Below, piece after piece: positions 55,782 through 63,986 of a DNA stretch of 63,986 bases. The stretch is from an uncultured Ferrovum sp. Its GTDB lineage: Bacteria; Pseudomonadota; Gammaproteobacteria; Burkholderiales; Ferrovaceae. Numbering within the stretch: position 1 is the first letter of the stretch; each line of letters begins with the position of its first letter. Under the pieces are notes generated by a model, which was not told the DNA's origin, did not search any database, and saw only the letters and a list, made by a program, of their open reading frames with translations. The position numbers and the translations under genes are program-made. The stretch lies in NCBI GenBank assembly GCA_903893215.1, contig CAITLJ010000043.1, forward strand, positions 1-63,986. Reading direction: 5' to 3'.

Positions 55782-56498
55782 TCAGTCTCGGGAATCAGGG
55801 GAGTTGAACAGGGGGGTGCCCGGCACCGCCGGGAACAATGCGGTGAAACTACGTGCCGCCGCTTCGACATCCTCCGCGTCGAACAGTGCCGTGATCACGG
55901 CCAGCGCGTGAGCACCGGCTTGGATCAGCGCAGGTGCCAGGGCTCGGGTGATGCCTCCGATGGCTACCACCGGCCGTCCCAGCCGGCGTGCCTCACCCAG
56001 CAGGCTGGTGGGGGCGCTCACCGCCTCCGGCTTGGTCAGCGAAGCGGCCATCGCGCCAAACGCCAGGTAATGGGCGCCGGACGATACAGCCTGTTCGGCC
56101 AGCGCAAGCTGGTTGTAGCAGGAAGCACCGATCAGCAGGCCCGGGTACTGCATGCGCACAGCGCTGATCCGCGCGTCCTGGGTACCAAGATGCACCCCGT
56201 CGGCCTGCACCAGCATGGCCAGCAGCGGATCGTCGTTGATGATCAACAGGGCCTGATGCTGACGGGTGAGTGCGCGCAGCGCCTGCGCCTGACGCACCCG
56301 GTCCAGCGGATTGCCCTGCTTGCAGCGGTACTGCAGTACGCGCACCCCGCCGTGCAGCGCACGCGTGCAGCATTCCAGCAGGCGCGCGTCGCCCAGACCG
56401 TCTGGAGTGACGGCATACAGTCCGCGGATTCCCGCGGCAAGGGGGTGCTGCCCGCCCAGCCGGGCCGGATCAGCTGGCGCCGCCACCCGGGATGTCAT
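55782..56498 (-). CDS. thiE: Thiamine-phosphate synthase
   Basis: ThiE joins the HMP pyrimidine and thiazole moieties to form thiamine phosphate. I take ATG 56498 (238 residues), which overlaps the thiD end by 29 bp; the start could also be slightly internal. Family features: [51 protein letters not shown] and [10 protein letters not shown]. The usual LGQ(E/D)D appears as LGTQDA. thiD, which makes HMP pyrophosphate, lies directly upstream. Confidence 0.92.
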   Translation of the reverse strand: MTSRVAAPADPARLGGQHPLAAGIRGLYAVTPDGLGDARLLECCTRALHGGVRVLQYRCKQGNPLDRVRQAQALRALTRQHQALLIINDDPLLAMLVQADGVHLGTQDARISAVRMQYPGLLIGASCYNQLALAEQAVSSGAHYLAFGAMAASLTKPEAVSAPTSLLGEARRLGRPVVAIGGITRALAPALIQAGAHALAVITALFDAEDVEAAARSFTALFPAVPGTPLFNSPDSRD

Positions 56499-57333
56499 CG
56501 CGTGCCCAGAACATGCGGTCTGGAATGAACTGGCCCATGCCCAGCCGGTAGCCGGCGCGCAACGCCTGCCAGGTGTACTCCTGCGCTTCGCGCACCGCAT
56601 CGGGCAGCTCCAGACCCTGCGCGATACCGGCGGCAATGGCCGAAGCCAGTGTGCACCCGGAGCCGTGATAACTGCCAGGCAGGCGGTCCCAGGTGTCTTC
56701 GCGTACCTTGCCGTCACGGTGGTACAGGGTGTTGATCACTTTTGGCGTGGCGCGATGGGTGCCAGTGACCAACACGTATTCGCAGCCCAGATCGAGCAGG
56801 CGGGCTGCGCATTCATCCACGTCGACCGGACCATCGGTATCTTCCTCGCCCTGCTCCTCGTCGTGCACCAGGCGCAGCAGTTCGAGGGTGTTGGGGGTGA
56901 TCAGCGTGGTCTGCGGAATGATCAGCTCACGCAGGGCGGCAATCATGTCCTCGTTGGCCAGTTCGTCGCCGCGACCGCTCGATAGCACCGGGTCGAGGAT
57001 CAGCGGAATTTCCGGATAGTCCGACACGATCTCGGCAATCGCCGCAATGGCTTCCACGCTACCCAGCACGCCCAGCTTGAACACCGCCACCGGAACGTCT
57101 TCCAGAATGCAGCGCGCCTGGTCGACGATCCACTCGGCATCGAAGACCAGCATGTCGTCCACGCCGGTGGTGTCCTGCACGGTAAGTGCCGTCATCACCG
57201 ACAGCGGGTGGCAACCCATGCTGGCCAGGGTCAGCAGGTCGGCCTGCATGCCGGCACCGCTGCTGGGATCGGAGGCAGCGAACACCAACACGGCGGGTGG
57301 GGCGGGAAGGGGGCGGTAGTCGTTCAGGCTCAA
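56470..57333 (-). CDS. thiD: Hydroxymethylpyrimidine/phosphomethylpyrimidine kinase
   Basis: ThiD phosphorylates HMP and HMP-phosphate for thiamine synthesis. The 287-residue ribokinase-fold protein has FAASDPSSGAGMQADL, the ALTVQDTTGV region, LDPVLSSGRG, LITPNTLE and the anion-hole GSGCTLASAIAAGIA with the catalytic aspartate position occupied by His-Gly-Ser-Gly-Cys as in other ThiD proteins. The start appears to be TTG 57333 with GGAT before it. It is divergent from the rubredoxin gene. Confidence 0.94.
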   Translation of the reverse strand: MSLNDYRPLPAPPAVLVFAASDPSSGAGMQADLLTLASMGCHPLSVMTALTVQDTTGVDDMLVFDAEWIVDQARCILEDVPVAVFKLGVLGSVEAIAAIAEIVSDYPEIPLILDPVLSSGRGDELANEDMIAALRELIIPQTTLITPNTLELLRLVHDEEQGEEDTDGPVDVDECAARLLDLGCEYVLVTGTHRATPKVINTLYHRDGKVREDTWDRLPGSYHGSGCTLASAIAAGIAQGLELPDAVREAQEYTWQALRAGYRLGMGQFIPDRMFWARDDIPGGGAS

Positions 57334-57449
57334 GGTTGATCCGTGCTGGTGTGCCGCTTATGATCCGGGGCGGACGCATGCGATTTCCTGCCTGCAGTCT
57401 GTCATAAGGACAAAGTGCTTCAGTCTACCACCCTCACCGAGTACCCCGC

Positions 57450-57632
57450 ATGAGCACACCCGCTCCTTACCACACCTGGATGTGCCTGATCTGTGGCTTC
57501 ATCTACGACGAAGCCCTGGGCCATCCTGATGATAGCATTGCGCCCGGCACCCGCTGGGAAGACGTGCCGATGAACTGGGCCTGCCCGGAATGCGGCGCGC
57601 GCAAGGAAGAATTCGAGATGGTCAAGATCTGA
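57450..57632 (+). CDS. Rubredoxin
   Basis: A 60-residue iron protein with one Fe(SCys)4 centre. The ligands are Cys12 and Cys15 (CLICG) and Cys45 and Cys48 (CPECG). GFIYDEALGHPDDSIAPGTRWEDVP is the standard rubredoxin core, split here around the usual acidic surface. It serves as a small cytoplasmic electron carrier; its partner is unknown. It lies between thiD (divergent) and pilG, a position seen in other betaproteobacteria. Confidence 0.96.
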   Translation: MSTPAPYHTWMCLICGFIYDEALGHPDDSIAPGTRWEDVPMNWACPECGARKEEFEMVKI

Positions 57633-57745
57633 CATTTGAATTCAAGTGCCGCTTGTAAACTATTGTGCAAGAACTAATGTAAACCTAAGATTCTTCTTCC
57701 GGGAGCCATCCCGCCGGGCCCGTGCTGCCCTTTGGAGAATCTGCA

Positions 57746-58156
57746 ATGAGCGCAGTCACGCCTGAACGGCGCCGACGCATCCTGGTCATCGACGACAGCC
57801 CCACCATCCGGCGCAGTGCTGCGCTGGTGCTGGAGCGCGCCGGGCTGGATGTGGAACTGGCCGAGAACGGTTTCGAGGCGCTCGCCCAGATCAGTGACGC
57901 CCGGCCCGACCTGATCCTGCTTGATGTGGTGATGCCCCGTCTGGACGGCTATCAGACCTGCAGCCTGCTGCGTCGGCATCCCGCATTTGCCGACGTGCCG
58001 GTGGTGATGCTGTCCGGTCGCGACACCGTATTCGACCGCGTGCGTGGCCGCATGGCCGGTTCCGACCTGTACCTGACCAAGCCTTTCACGGCCGACGCCC
58101 TGCTCGATGCCGTGCAACGCCATCTGCATCCGATTGCCGGCCCGGAGGGACACTGA
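57746..58156 (+). CDS. pilG: Twitching motility response regulator PilG
   Basis: PilG is a single-domain CheY-like regulator phosphorylated by the PilL/ChpA kinase; it promotes pilus extension. From ATG 57746 (GGAG upstream) it has 136 residues. The acidic pair is Asp16-Asp17, the phosphoacceptor Asp59 (LILLDVVMPRLDG), and the conserved lysine Lys111 (LTKPF). Upstream, TGTAAAC occurs twice (57654-57660 and 57678-57684), 24 bp apart, possibly a regulator site. pilH follows two bases later. Confidence 0.94.
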   Translation: MSAVTPERRRRILVIDDSPTIRRSAALVLERAGLDVELAENGFEALAQISDARPDLILLDVVMPRLDGYQTCSLLRRHPAFADVPVVMLSGRDTVFDRVRGRMAGSDLYLTKPFTADALLDAVQRHLHPIAGPEGH

Positions 58157-58158
58157 CC

Positions 58159-58524
58159 ATGCATATCCAGCGCATCCTTGTGGTGGAAGACTCGCCTACC
58201 GACCAGTTCATGTTGCGGGAAATGCTGACCCGGCGCGGGTATCAGGTCGCCACGGCCGACAGCGGCGAGCGTGCGCTCGAACTGGCGCGCAGCGATCCGC
58301 CCGACCTGATCCTGATGGACGTGATCATGCCGGGACTCAACGGTTTTCAGGTCACCCGCCAGCTGCAGCGTGATCAGGTACTCGGCAAGATTCCGGTGAT
58401 CATGTGCAGCAGCAAGCGTCAGGCCTCCGATCGCGCCTGGGGTCTGCGCCAGGGCGCCTGCAATTACCTGACCAAGCCGGTCCACGAGGCCGACCTGATC
58501 GGCTCGATCCGCGCATTGGGCTGA
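58159..58524 (+). CDS. pilH: Twitching motility response regulator PilH
   Basis: PilH is a second CheY-like regulator that counteracts PilG or acts as a phosphate sink. The 121-residue protein has the acidic pair Glu10-Asp11, phosphoacceptor Asp54 (LILMDVIMPGLNG) and Lys106 (YLTKPV). It follows pilG by two bases and precedes pilI by two bases. Confidence 0.94.
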   Translation: MHIQRILVVEDSPTDQFMLREMLTRRGYQVATADSGERALELARSDPPDLILMDVIMPGLNGFQVTRQLQRDQVLGKIPVIMCSSKRQASDRAWGLRQGACNYLTKPVHEADLIGSIRALG

Positions 58525-58526
58525 CC

Positions 58527-58898
58527 ATGGCGTTCCTTGGCGTGCGCGCAGGCGCCGGTAACTTGCTGCTGGAATCCACCGACGTGGCCGAAGTGCTGCC
58601 GTTTGCTTCGTGCACTGCGGTGCCATTGACCCATCCACGCTTCCGCGGCCTGTGCAATGTGCGCGGCACGCTGTACAGCGTGCTCGACCTGCCCATGTTG
58701 CTGGGTTACGCCCCGGTCACCGCAGATGCCCATGCGCGCCTGTTGCTGCTGGCGCCCAACCGCATGCGCAACACGGCGTTGCTGGTCAACCGGCTGGTCG
58801 GCATGTACCCTGCGCCGCCGGGCGATCCGTGGCGCGTGATCGATCTTGACGGCCTGCTGGCCTTGCCCGAGTTCCTCGACATCGGGGTGCCGGCATGA
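58527..58898 (+). CDS. pilI: CheW-like chemotaxis adaptor PilI (short form)
   Basis: PilI couples the receptor PilJ to the kinase PilL. From ATG 58527 the product has only 123 residues, shorter than the usual 170-180, and corresponds to one minimal CheW domain: [22 protein letters not shown] is the conserved core and [19 protein letters not shown] the end. The N-terminal extension found in other PilI proteins is missing. It overlaps pilJ by four bases. Confidence 0.88.
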   Translation: MAFLGVRAGAGNLLLESTDVAEVLPFASCTAVPLTHPRFRGLCNVRGTLYSVLDLPMLLGYAPVTADAHARLLLLAPNRMRNTALLVNRLVGMYPAPPGDPWRVIDLDGLLALPEFLDIGVPA

Positions 58899-60268
58899 AT
58901 GCACCGCTTCCGGCGGCCCGCTTGCAGCCGGACACGGCACCCTGGCAAGCCACCGAGACATCCACGCCTGCGCTGGCCGAAAGCCTGAGCGCCTTCGTCT
59001 CGGCTCCGCCAGGGGAGCGCGTCCGGATACGGCGCACCCTGCCGCGCTTGCCCCTGCTCGGGCACCTGACGCTGGCCACCCAGGCGGCCACGCTTAGCGG
59101 CACCGGTCTGGTCCTGTTGCTGGGTTCTGGCGTGCTAATCCTGTCGGCGGGTGGCTCGCAGGCCATCCTGGGCGCTGGGCTCACCGTATTCGTGATGGCC
59201 TTTGTCACGATCCTGTTGCTGGCTTACACCTGCGTGGTCGAAGCGCTCCATCAGGCCAGCCAGAGTGCACGTGAGAGCCAGCGCCATGAGGCGGCAATCA
59301 TGCGACTGCTCAATGAAATGGGCGATCTTGCTGAAGGCGACCTGACCGTGCGCGCCGAAGTGACGGAGGAGATCACCGGCGCCATCGCGGATTCGATGAA
59401 TTTTGCGGTGGAAGAACTGCGTAACCTGGTGGTCGGCGTGGAGCGTGGTGCACGGCGTCTATCCGGCAAAAGCGATGCCGCGCGGCTGATCAGCGGCCAG
59501 ATGTTGCTGGCGGCACAAAACCAGTCGGACCGCATCCATGCGGCGGGCAGCGAAATTCATCAGTTGCTGGTATCGATCCGCGCCGTCTCCACCGCCGCCA
59601 ATGACGCCATGAATGTGGCCCAGCATTCCACCGAAGCAGCGGCAAGGGGAGGCCAGTCGGCCAACGACACGATCCGTGGCATGGCCGAAATCCGTACCCA
59701 GATCCAGGACACCGCCAAACGCATCAAACGGCTGGGTGAGCGTTCGCAAGAAATTGGCGAAATCGTGGACCTGATTGCCGGTATCAGTGAGCAGACCAAC
59801 CTGCTGGCGCTGAATGCCTCGTTGCAGGCGGCGGCTGCGGGGGAGGCCGGCAGGGGCTTTTCGCTGGTGGCCGAAGAAGTGCAGCAACTGGCCGAACGCT
59901 CTGCCGAAGCCACCCGGGCAATCGGTGCCCTGGTGGTGGGTATCCGCAACGACACCATCGATGCCATGGTGGCAATGGAACGCAGCACCGCAGACGTGGT
60001 GGAAGGGGCGCGTCGCGCCGACATGGCTGGCCGCGCGCTTGAAGACATCCAGCAGGTCACCCATCAGCAGGCCGCCCTGATTCGCGCCATCTCCAGCGCC
60101 ACCGATTCGCAGGCGGCTGTCACCGGACAGATCAGCCGGCACATCGAGGAAGTGCTGCAGATGACGGGTGTGGTGGGCGAGGGGGCCACTGGCACCGCCA
60201 GCGCCGTGGCCGACCTCTACACCCTTGCGGCTGACTTGCGCAGCTCGATCTCCGGGTTCCGTCTGTGA
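58895..60268 (+). CDS. pilJ: Type IV pilus methyl-accepting chemotaxis protein PilJ, short form
   Basis: PilJ is the receptor of the pilus chemosensory array. The 457-residue protein has a 60-residue cytoplasmic N-terminus, two adjacent membrane helices (about 66-84 and 90-113) with a loop of about five residues, a HAMP-like segment ([22 protein letters not shown]) and the signalling hairpin [25 protein letters not shown]. Canonical PilJ is about 680 residues with a large periplasmic PilJ domain; that domain is absent here. It overlaps pilI (ATGA) and pilL (GTGA). Confidence 0.9.
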   Translation: MNAPLPAARLQPDTAPWQATETSTPALAESLSAFVSAPPGERVRIRRTLPRLPLLGHLTLATQAATLSGTGLVLLLGSGVLILSAGGSQAILGAGLTVFVMAFVTILLLAYTCVVEALHQASQSARESQRHEAAIMRLLNEMGDLAEGDLTVRAEVTEEITGAIADSMNFAVEELRNLVVGVERGARRLSGKSDAARLISGQMLLAAQNQSDRIHAAGSEIHQLLVSIRAVSTAANDAMNVAQHSTEAAARGGQSANDTIRGMAEIRTQIQDTAKRIKRLGERSQEIGEIVDLIAGISEQTNLLALNASLQAAAAGEAGRGFSLVAEEVQQLAERSAEATRAIGALVVGIRNDTIDAMVAMERSTADVVEGARRADMAGRALEDIQQVTHQQAALIRAISSATDSQAAVTGQISRHIEEVLQMTGVVGEGATGTASAVADLYTLAADLRSSISGFRL

Positions 60269-63200
60269 GCTTGACGCTGGACACTGCGGCCGGGCCGCTG
60301 GCTTGGGTTCACCCCGAGATCCTGCTGGCGCTCGATGCGGTGACACGTGCCCTGCGACTGCCCGACTGGGCGGCACCCGGCTTGCGGGTCGGCGTGATGG
60401 CGCACCTGCATCAGGTGAGCGGTGCGCTGCACATGGTCAACCTGCCGGCGGAGCAGCGGCTGGCCGAGTCGATCGAGCGTGCCGTGGGCGCCCACCAGCC
60501 AGGACCACCGCCAGCCGGACAGTCAGCAGTGCTGGCCGACACCATGGCGGTGCTGCGCCACCATCTGGATGCCCGTCTGGTCGGTCGCCCCGTGCGTGAT
60601 GAGGACCTGCTGCCTGCCCTGCAGGCGCTGGATGCCAGTTGCGGTCGGGTCACCGAGCCGGATGCGCTGTTCTTTCCCGATCTGCAGGCGTTTCCACCGG
60701 GTCGTCCGCTGGCAGAAACCACGCTGGCCGCCGAGATTCGTGCCGAATTCCAGCGCGGTTTGCTGCAATGCCTGCGCACACCGGAAGCCGGCGGACTGGC
60801 CCTACTGGCCGCCGCCGTGCAGCGGGCCGCAGATCAGGCGCCCGGACGTTTCGGCGCCATGCGCTGGGCGTTGTTGGCCGGGTGGTTGCGCGAGTTGCCG
60901 GTAGCCACGCTGACGGCACGGCGCACCCTGCTCGGCCGGATTGATCGTCAGTTGCGACAGAGCGGCTGCCCGGATGACGACGCCAACGATGATTTGTTGC
61001 GTGCCGTGCTGTTCCAGATTGCAAGACTCGAATCGCCGGGCGCGGCCTTGCGGCAGGCGCTGTTGCAGGCGCGGGTGGCCGAACTGCAGGCGCCCCTGCC
61101 CCAGCCGCCGGCCAGCGATCCGGCGGTCATGGGCGCCGATCCGCGCCGTGCCTTGCTCCTGACCCTGCAGGGCGCCAGCACGCAATTGGAAAGCTGGTGT
61201 CAGCTCAACGGCGCTGGTGCCCTGCCGGACAGCCTGATGAGCGAGTTTTCCGAGGCGGTCAGCCTGTGCGATGCCGGCGGCGATGATGCTGCGTTGCTGC
61301 TGCTGGAAGATGCGGCCACCCGTCTGCAAGCTTTCCCGCCGGCCAACCAGCTGTCCGATGCACAACTTGAACCCGTGGTCGAAATCCTTGCTGCCCTGCT
61401 GCGGTACGCCGAACAGGCGCTGGAGGGCGGCGTCGCCGATGTTGCGCCCCTGCTGCACTTACGCGCCCGGCTGCAGCCGGCAGAACTCACTGTCGAACCG
61501 CTGCCAGCGGTTCCAGCCACCGTGGACCTGGTGGCCCACGACATCAACCACGCCGTGCTGGGGGTGTTTCTGGACGAAGCCGATCTTCGGCTGGCCGCCC
61601 TGCGTACCGATCTGCAGACACTGCTCACGGCCACACCTTCGCCCTATCAGGCGGCCGATGGCGCGGCTGATGCGGCTGGCGCGCTCACGCAGGTGCGCGC
61701 GCATCTGCAAACCCTGCGCGGTAGCGGCCTGATGGCGGGGCTGCTGCCGCTCGCACAATTATGCCGCGAGCTCGATCAGGTGATGGGCGCCTACCATCCG
61801 GTTGGGGGCGCTGGCTGGCAGCTACCGTGCACCCTCGTGCGCGAGGGCGTGACCGAAATGCAGCGCTGGCTCGCACGGCTGGCGAATGATCAGCGCAGCC
61901 CGCTGGATGCCGTGGCGCTGATCGAGCGCGCGCGCGTGCTGCGTGCTCAGCCCACATTGCGCCTTGCACCGCTGATCAGCCTGCAGGACATCTTTCTGGA
62001 GGAAGCCGCTGATCGGCTTGAGGACCTGCAGGCCTTGCTCGGCAGTCCGGGCACCTCGTTGCACAGTCTGGAAGAGGCTGGCCGCGTGCTGCACACCTTG
62101 ACCGGCATTGCCCGCACAGCGGGCCATCCGGGCATTGCTGCGCTGGCTGATGCCTTGCAACACCGACTGTTGCAATTGCAACAGGTCGTACCGGTGCCGC
62201 CGCAGCCGCGCGTGCAGGAAGCGCTGGCGGCTTTGCAGGCGATGCACGCGCGCCTGCGTGCCGGTCAACCCATCCAGCCGGCGGATGCGCTGGTGCGTGC
62301 CCTGCAACACGACGGCAACCGGATCGAGGCGGCGCCTGCTGCTGGCCCGATCAAGGCATTGCCCATCTCCCTGCCGGATCACGGCAGCGGCAGCGTGCCT
62401 GCTGCTGGTGCGGTGGATGACCTCGAGGGTATCGAGGATCAACCCGATGCCGAGCTGCTGCCCATATTCCGGGAAGAAGCGTCAGAACTGCTGCCGGTGT
62501 TGCAGCAGGCCCTCCAGCTTTTGCGTGATGGGGATGACGCTGCAGTGGACGCCCTGCGGCGCGGCTTGCATACGCTGAAGGGCAGTGCCCGGATGGCCGG
62601 CTGCCTGCGCATTGGTGAGCAGGCCCACCGGCTTGAAGACCAGGTTCAGGCCTTGGCGGCACGGTCGCCCGCTGCGGATGTGCCGCAGTCCGTGCACGAA
62701 ACCCTGCAGCAGGGATTGGACCGGCTGGCTGCAGCCATCGGCCTGCCTGCCGTGAGCGCGGCCATCGCAGTGCCTTCGACCACGAGCGCTGCTGCGGATG
62801 CCGCCTTCAGCCTTGCGATTCAGGAGGGGGCGGTATGTCTGCTGCCCGCGCCAGCCGAGCCCTATGGTGATTCCGCACAGACGATGATCCGCCTGCGTGT
62901 CGACCTGCTCGATCGCATGGCCAATGCCGCCGGCGAGGCAGGGATCGGCCGGGCGCGCGCCGACACCGAGGTTCAGGGGCTCAAACGCGGCCTTGGCGAT
63001 CTGGTCGAGAACATCCAGCGTCTGAAGATGCAGTTGCGCGATATTGAAATCCATGCGGACCAGGGTCCGCTGGCCGATCTGCCCAGCCTGGCGGCGCGCG
63101 ACGGGTTTGATCCGCTCGAGATGGACCGCTATTCGCGCCTGCAGGAACTGACCCGCACGCTTGCCGAAGGAATTGACGACGTGCAGACCGTACAGCTGGG

Positions 63201-63986
63201 ACTCAAGCGCGGTCTGGATGATATTGAACTGGCCTTGCGTCAGCAGGGCCGGGTAGTGCGTGACCTGCAGCAGGATTTGCTCCGTGCCCGCATGGTGCCG
63301 TTCGCCAGCCTGCTCGACCGACTGCAGCGTACGGTGCGGCTGGCGGGTGGCGATGTGCGACGCAGCGTGGTGCTGCAGGTGGAAGGCGCGCAGCATGAGG
63401 TGGATCGTGCCATCCTTGAGCGCTTGGCCGCGCCGCTGGAACATCTGTTGCGCAACGCAGTGGTGCACGCCATCGAAGAGGCCGCGCAGCGGGAGGTGCT
63501 AGGCAAACCCGCAGCAGGCCAATTGCGCGTCACGCTCACGCCCGGCGACCACGAAATCCAGATCCAGGTAGCGGACGATGGCCGCGGCATCGATCTGGCG
63601 CGGGTGGAAGCACATGCCCATGCCATCGGCGTACCGGTGCATTACGCGTCGGACGCGCCGGGTGCCAATGCACGCGAACTGCTGCAGCTGATTTTCCGGC
63701 CGGGCTTTTCGACTGCCGACCGGGTCACCCGCGCGGCGGGCCGGGGCGTCGGACTGGATGTGGTCCGTAACGAAGTGCTTGGCCTTGGAGGCCGGATCCA
63801 CGTGGACACCCGCCCCGGGGAGGGTAGCGAGTTCACGCTGGTGATTCCCGTCACGCTGGCCACCGTGCAGGCGGTAGTGGTGCGCGCCGGTGACGCCTGG
63901 TTTGCCATTCCGGCGCCGCTGGTCGAGCAGATCCGCGCCGTCACCCGGGAACAGTTTGCCGACCTCTACGAAGACCGCGCGGCCAG
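60265..63986 (+). CDS. pilL: Hybrid chemotaxis histidine kinase PilL/ChpA (partial, runs off the right edge)
   Basis: The frame opens at GTG 60265, overlapping the pilJ stop, and stays open to the window end (about 1240 residues). It contains several HPt-like segments. [11 protein letters not shown] has Gln482 where His is expected, HTLTGIART has His610 but no lysine, and [11 protein letters not shown] is canonical with His769. A dimerisation domain and a CheA-type kinase domain follow: N box [13 protein letters not shown]1 DDGRGID, F box [10 protein letters not shown]2 [10 protein letters not shown]. The CheW-like domain begins just before the edge. A C-terminal receiver is expected beyond it. 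Confidence 0.93.
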   Translation, partial: MSLTLDTAAGPLAWVHPEILLALDAVTRALRLPDWAAPGLRVGVMAHLHQVSGALHMVNLPAEQRLAESIERAVGAHQPGPPPAGQSAVLADTMAVLRHHLDARLVGRPVRDEDLLPALQALDASCGRVTEPDALFFPDLQAFPPGRPLAETTLAAEIRAEFQRGLLQCLRTPEAGGLALLAAAVQRAADQAPGRFGAMRWALLAGWLRELPVATLTARRTLLGRIDRQLRQSGCPDDDANDDLLRAVLFQIARLESPGAALRQALLQARVAELQAPLPQPPASDPAVMGADPRRALLLTLQGASTQLESWCQLNGAGALPDSLMSEFSEAVSLCDAGGDDAALLLLEDAATRLQAFPPANQLSDAQLEPVVEILAALLRYAEQALEGGVADVAPLLHLRARLQPAELTVEPLPAVPATVDLVAHDINHAVLGVFLDEADLRLAALRTDLQTLLTATPSPYQAADGAADAAGALTQVRAHLQTLRGSGLMAGLLPLAQLCRELDQVMGAYHPVGGAGWQLPCTLVREGVTEMQRWLARLANDQRSPLDAVALIERARVLRAQPTLRLAPLISLQDIFLEEAADRLEDLQALLGSPGTSLHSLEEAGRVLHTLTGIARTAGHPGIAALADALQHRLLQLQQVVPVPPQPRVQEALAALQAMHARLRAGQPIQPADALVRALQHDGNRIEAAPAAGPIKALPISLPDHGSGSVPAAGAVDDLEGIEDQPDAELLPIFREEASELLPVLQQALQLLRDGDDAAVDALRRGLHTLKGSARMAGCLRIGEQAHRLEDQVQALAARSPAADVPQSVHETLQQGLDRLAAAIGLPAVSAAIAVPSTTSAAADAAFSLAIQEGAVCLLPAPAEPYGDSAQTMIRLRVDLLDRMANAAGEAGIGRARADTEVQGLKRGLGDLVENIQRLKMQLRDIEIHADQGPLADLPSLAARDGFDPLEMDRYSRLQELTRTLAEGIDDVQTVQLGLKRGLDDIELALRQQGRVVRDLQQDLLRARMVPFASLLDRLQRTVRLAGGDVRRSVVLQVEGAQHEVDRAILERLAAPLEHLLRNAVVHAIEEAAQREVLGKPAAGQLRVTLTPGDHEIQIQVADDGRGIDLARVEAHAHAIGVPVHYASDAPGANARELLQLIFRPGFSTADRVTRAAGRGVGLDVVRNEVLGLGGRIHVDTRPGEGSEFTLVIPVTLATVQAVVVRAGDAWFAIPAPLVEQIRAVTREQFADLYEDRAA

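Overview
The window is chromosomal DNA from a GC-rich betaproteobacterium and is centred on a replication-origin neighbourhood. The placement rests on gene order. The sets mrcA / pilMNOPQ-aroK-aroB-gltB-gltD-hemE-priA, argS-SPOR protein-dsbA, hemB-engB-cytochrome c4 and hemL-thiE-thiD-rubredoxin-pilGHIJ-pilL are familiar betaproteobacterial neighbourhoods. I cannot name the genus from the sequence alone. No rRNA, tRNA or CRISPR array was seen.

Layout. 1-1.9 kb: the remains of a type I restriction-modification locus. hsdM is intact. hsdS breaks off after about 81 codons where an IS3-family element begins and runs off the left edge. 2.2-8.5 kb: gyrB, dnaN and dnaA on the minus strand face rpmH, rnpA, yidD and yidC on the plus strand. 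DnaA boxes lie between dnaA and dnaN and again upstream of dnaA, so this is the probable oriC. 10.2-19.5 kb: mnmE, the biotin genes bioA-bioF-bioD, then mnmG-rsmG-parA-parB. Two perfect parS sites lie between bioD and mnmG, and the first supplies the bioD stop codon. 19.5-28 kb: the complete ATP synthase operon atpIBEFHAGDC behind a strong sigma70-type promoter, followed by glmU.

28-41.3 kb (minus strand): argS, a SPOR-domain protein, dsbA and a hypothetical gene, then gltB-gltD-hemE-priA. 41.5-48.3 kb (minus strand): the type IV pilus assembly operon pilMNOPQ continuing into aroK-aroB. 48.5-54.4 kb: mrcA (divergent from pilM), a hypothetical protein, hemB, engB and a dihaem cytochrome c4. 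The hemB-engB gap holds a plus-strand Rho-independent terminator preceded by three small stem-loops, a candidate unannotated small RNA. 54.5-57.3 kb: hemL, thiE, thiD (minus). 57.4 kb to the end: rubredoxin and the twitching-motility chemosensory cluster pilG-pilH-pilI-pilJ-pilL. pilL (chpA) runs off the right edge.

How the parts relate: the origin, the ParABS segregation system, the core machinery (RNase P protein, YidC/YidD, tRNA-modifying MnmE/MnmG, RsmG) and the ATP synthase form the standard origin-proximal block. The two pilus regions are complementary. pilMNOPQ encodes the inner-membrane alignment complex and the outer-membrane secretin, and pilGHIJL encodes the signalling array that controls the pilus motors. 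Points that deserve a second look are the candidate small RNA, the parS site embedded in the bioD stop, a DnaA box over the dnaA promoter, a DnaA box in front of priA, a palindrome inside the atp promoter, the aroK start codon buried in a 12-bp stem, and a PilJ receptor with essentially no periplasmic domain.
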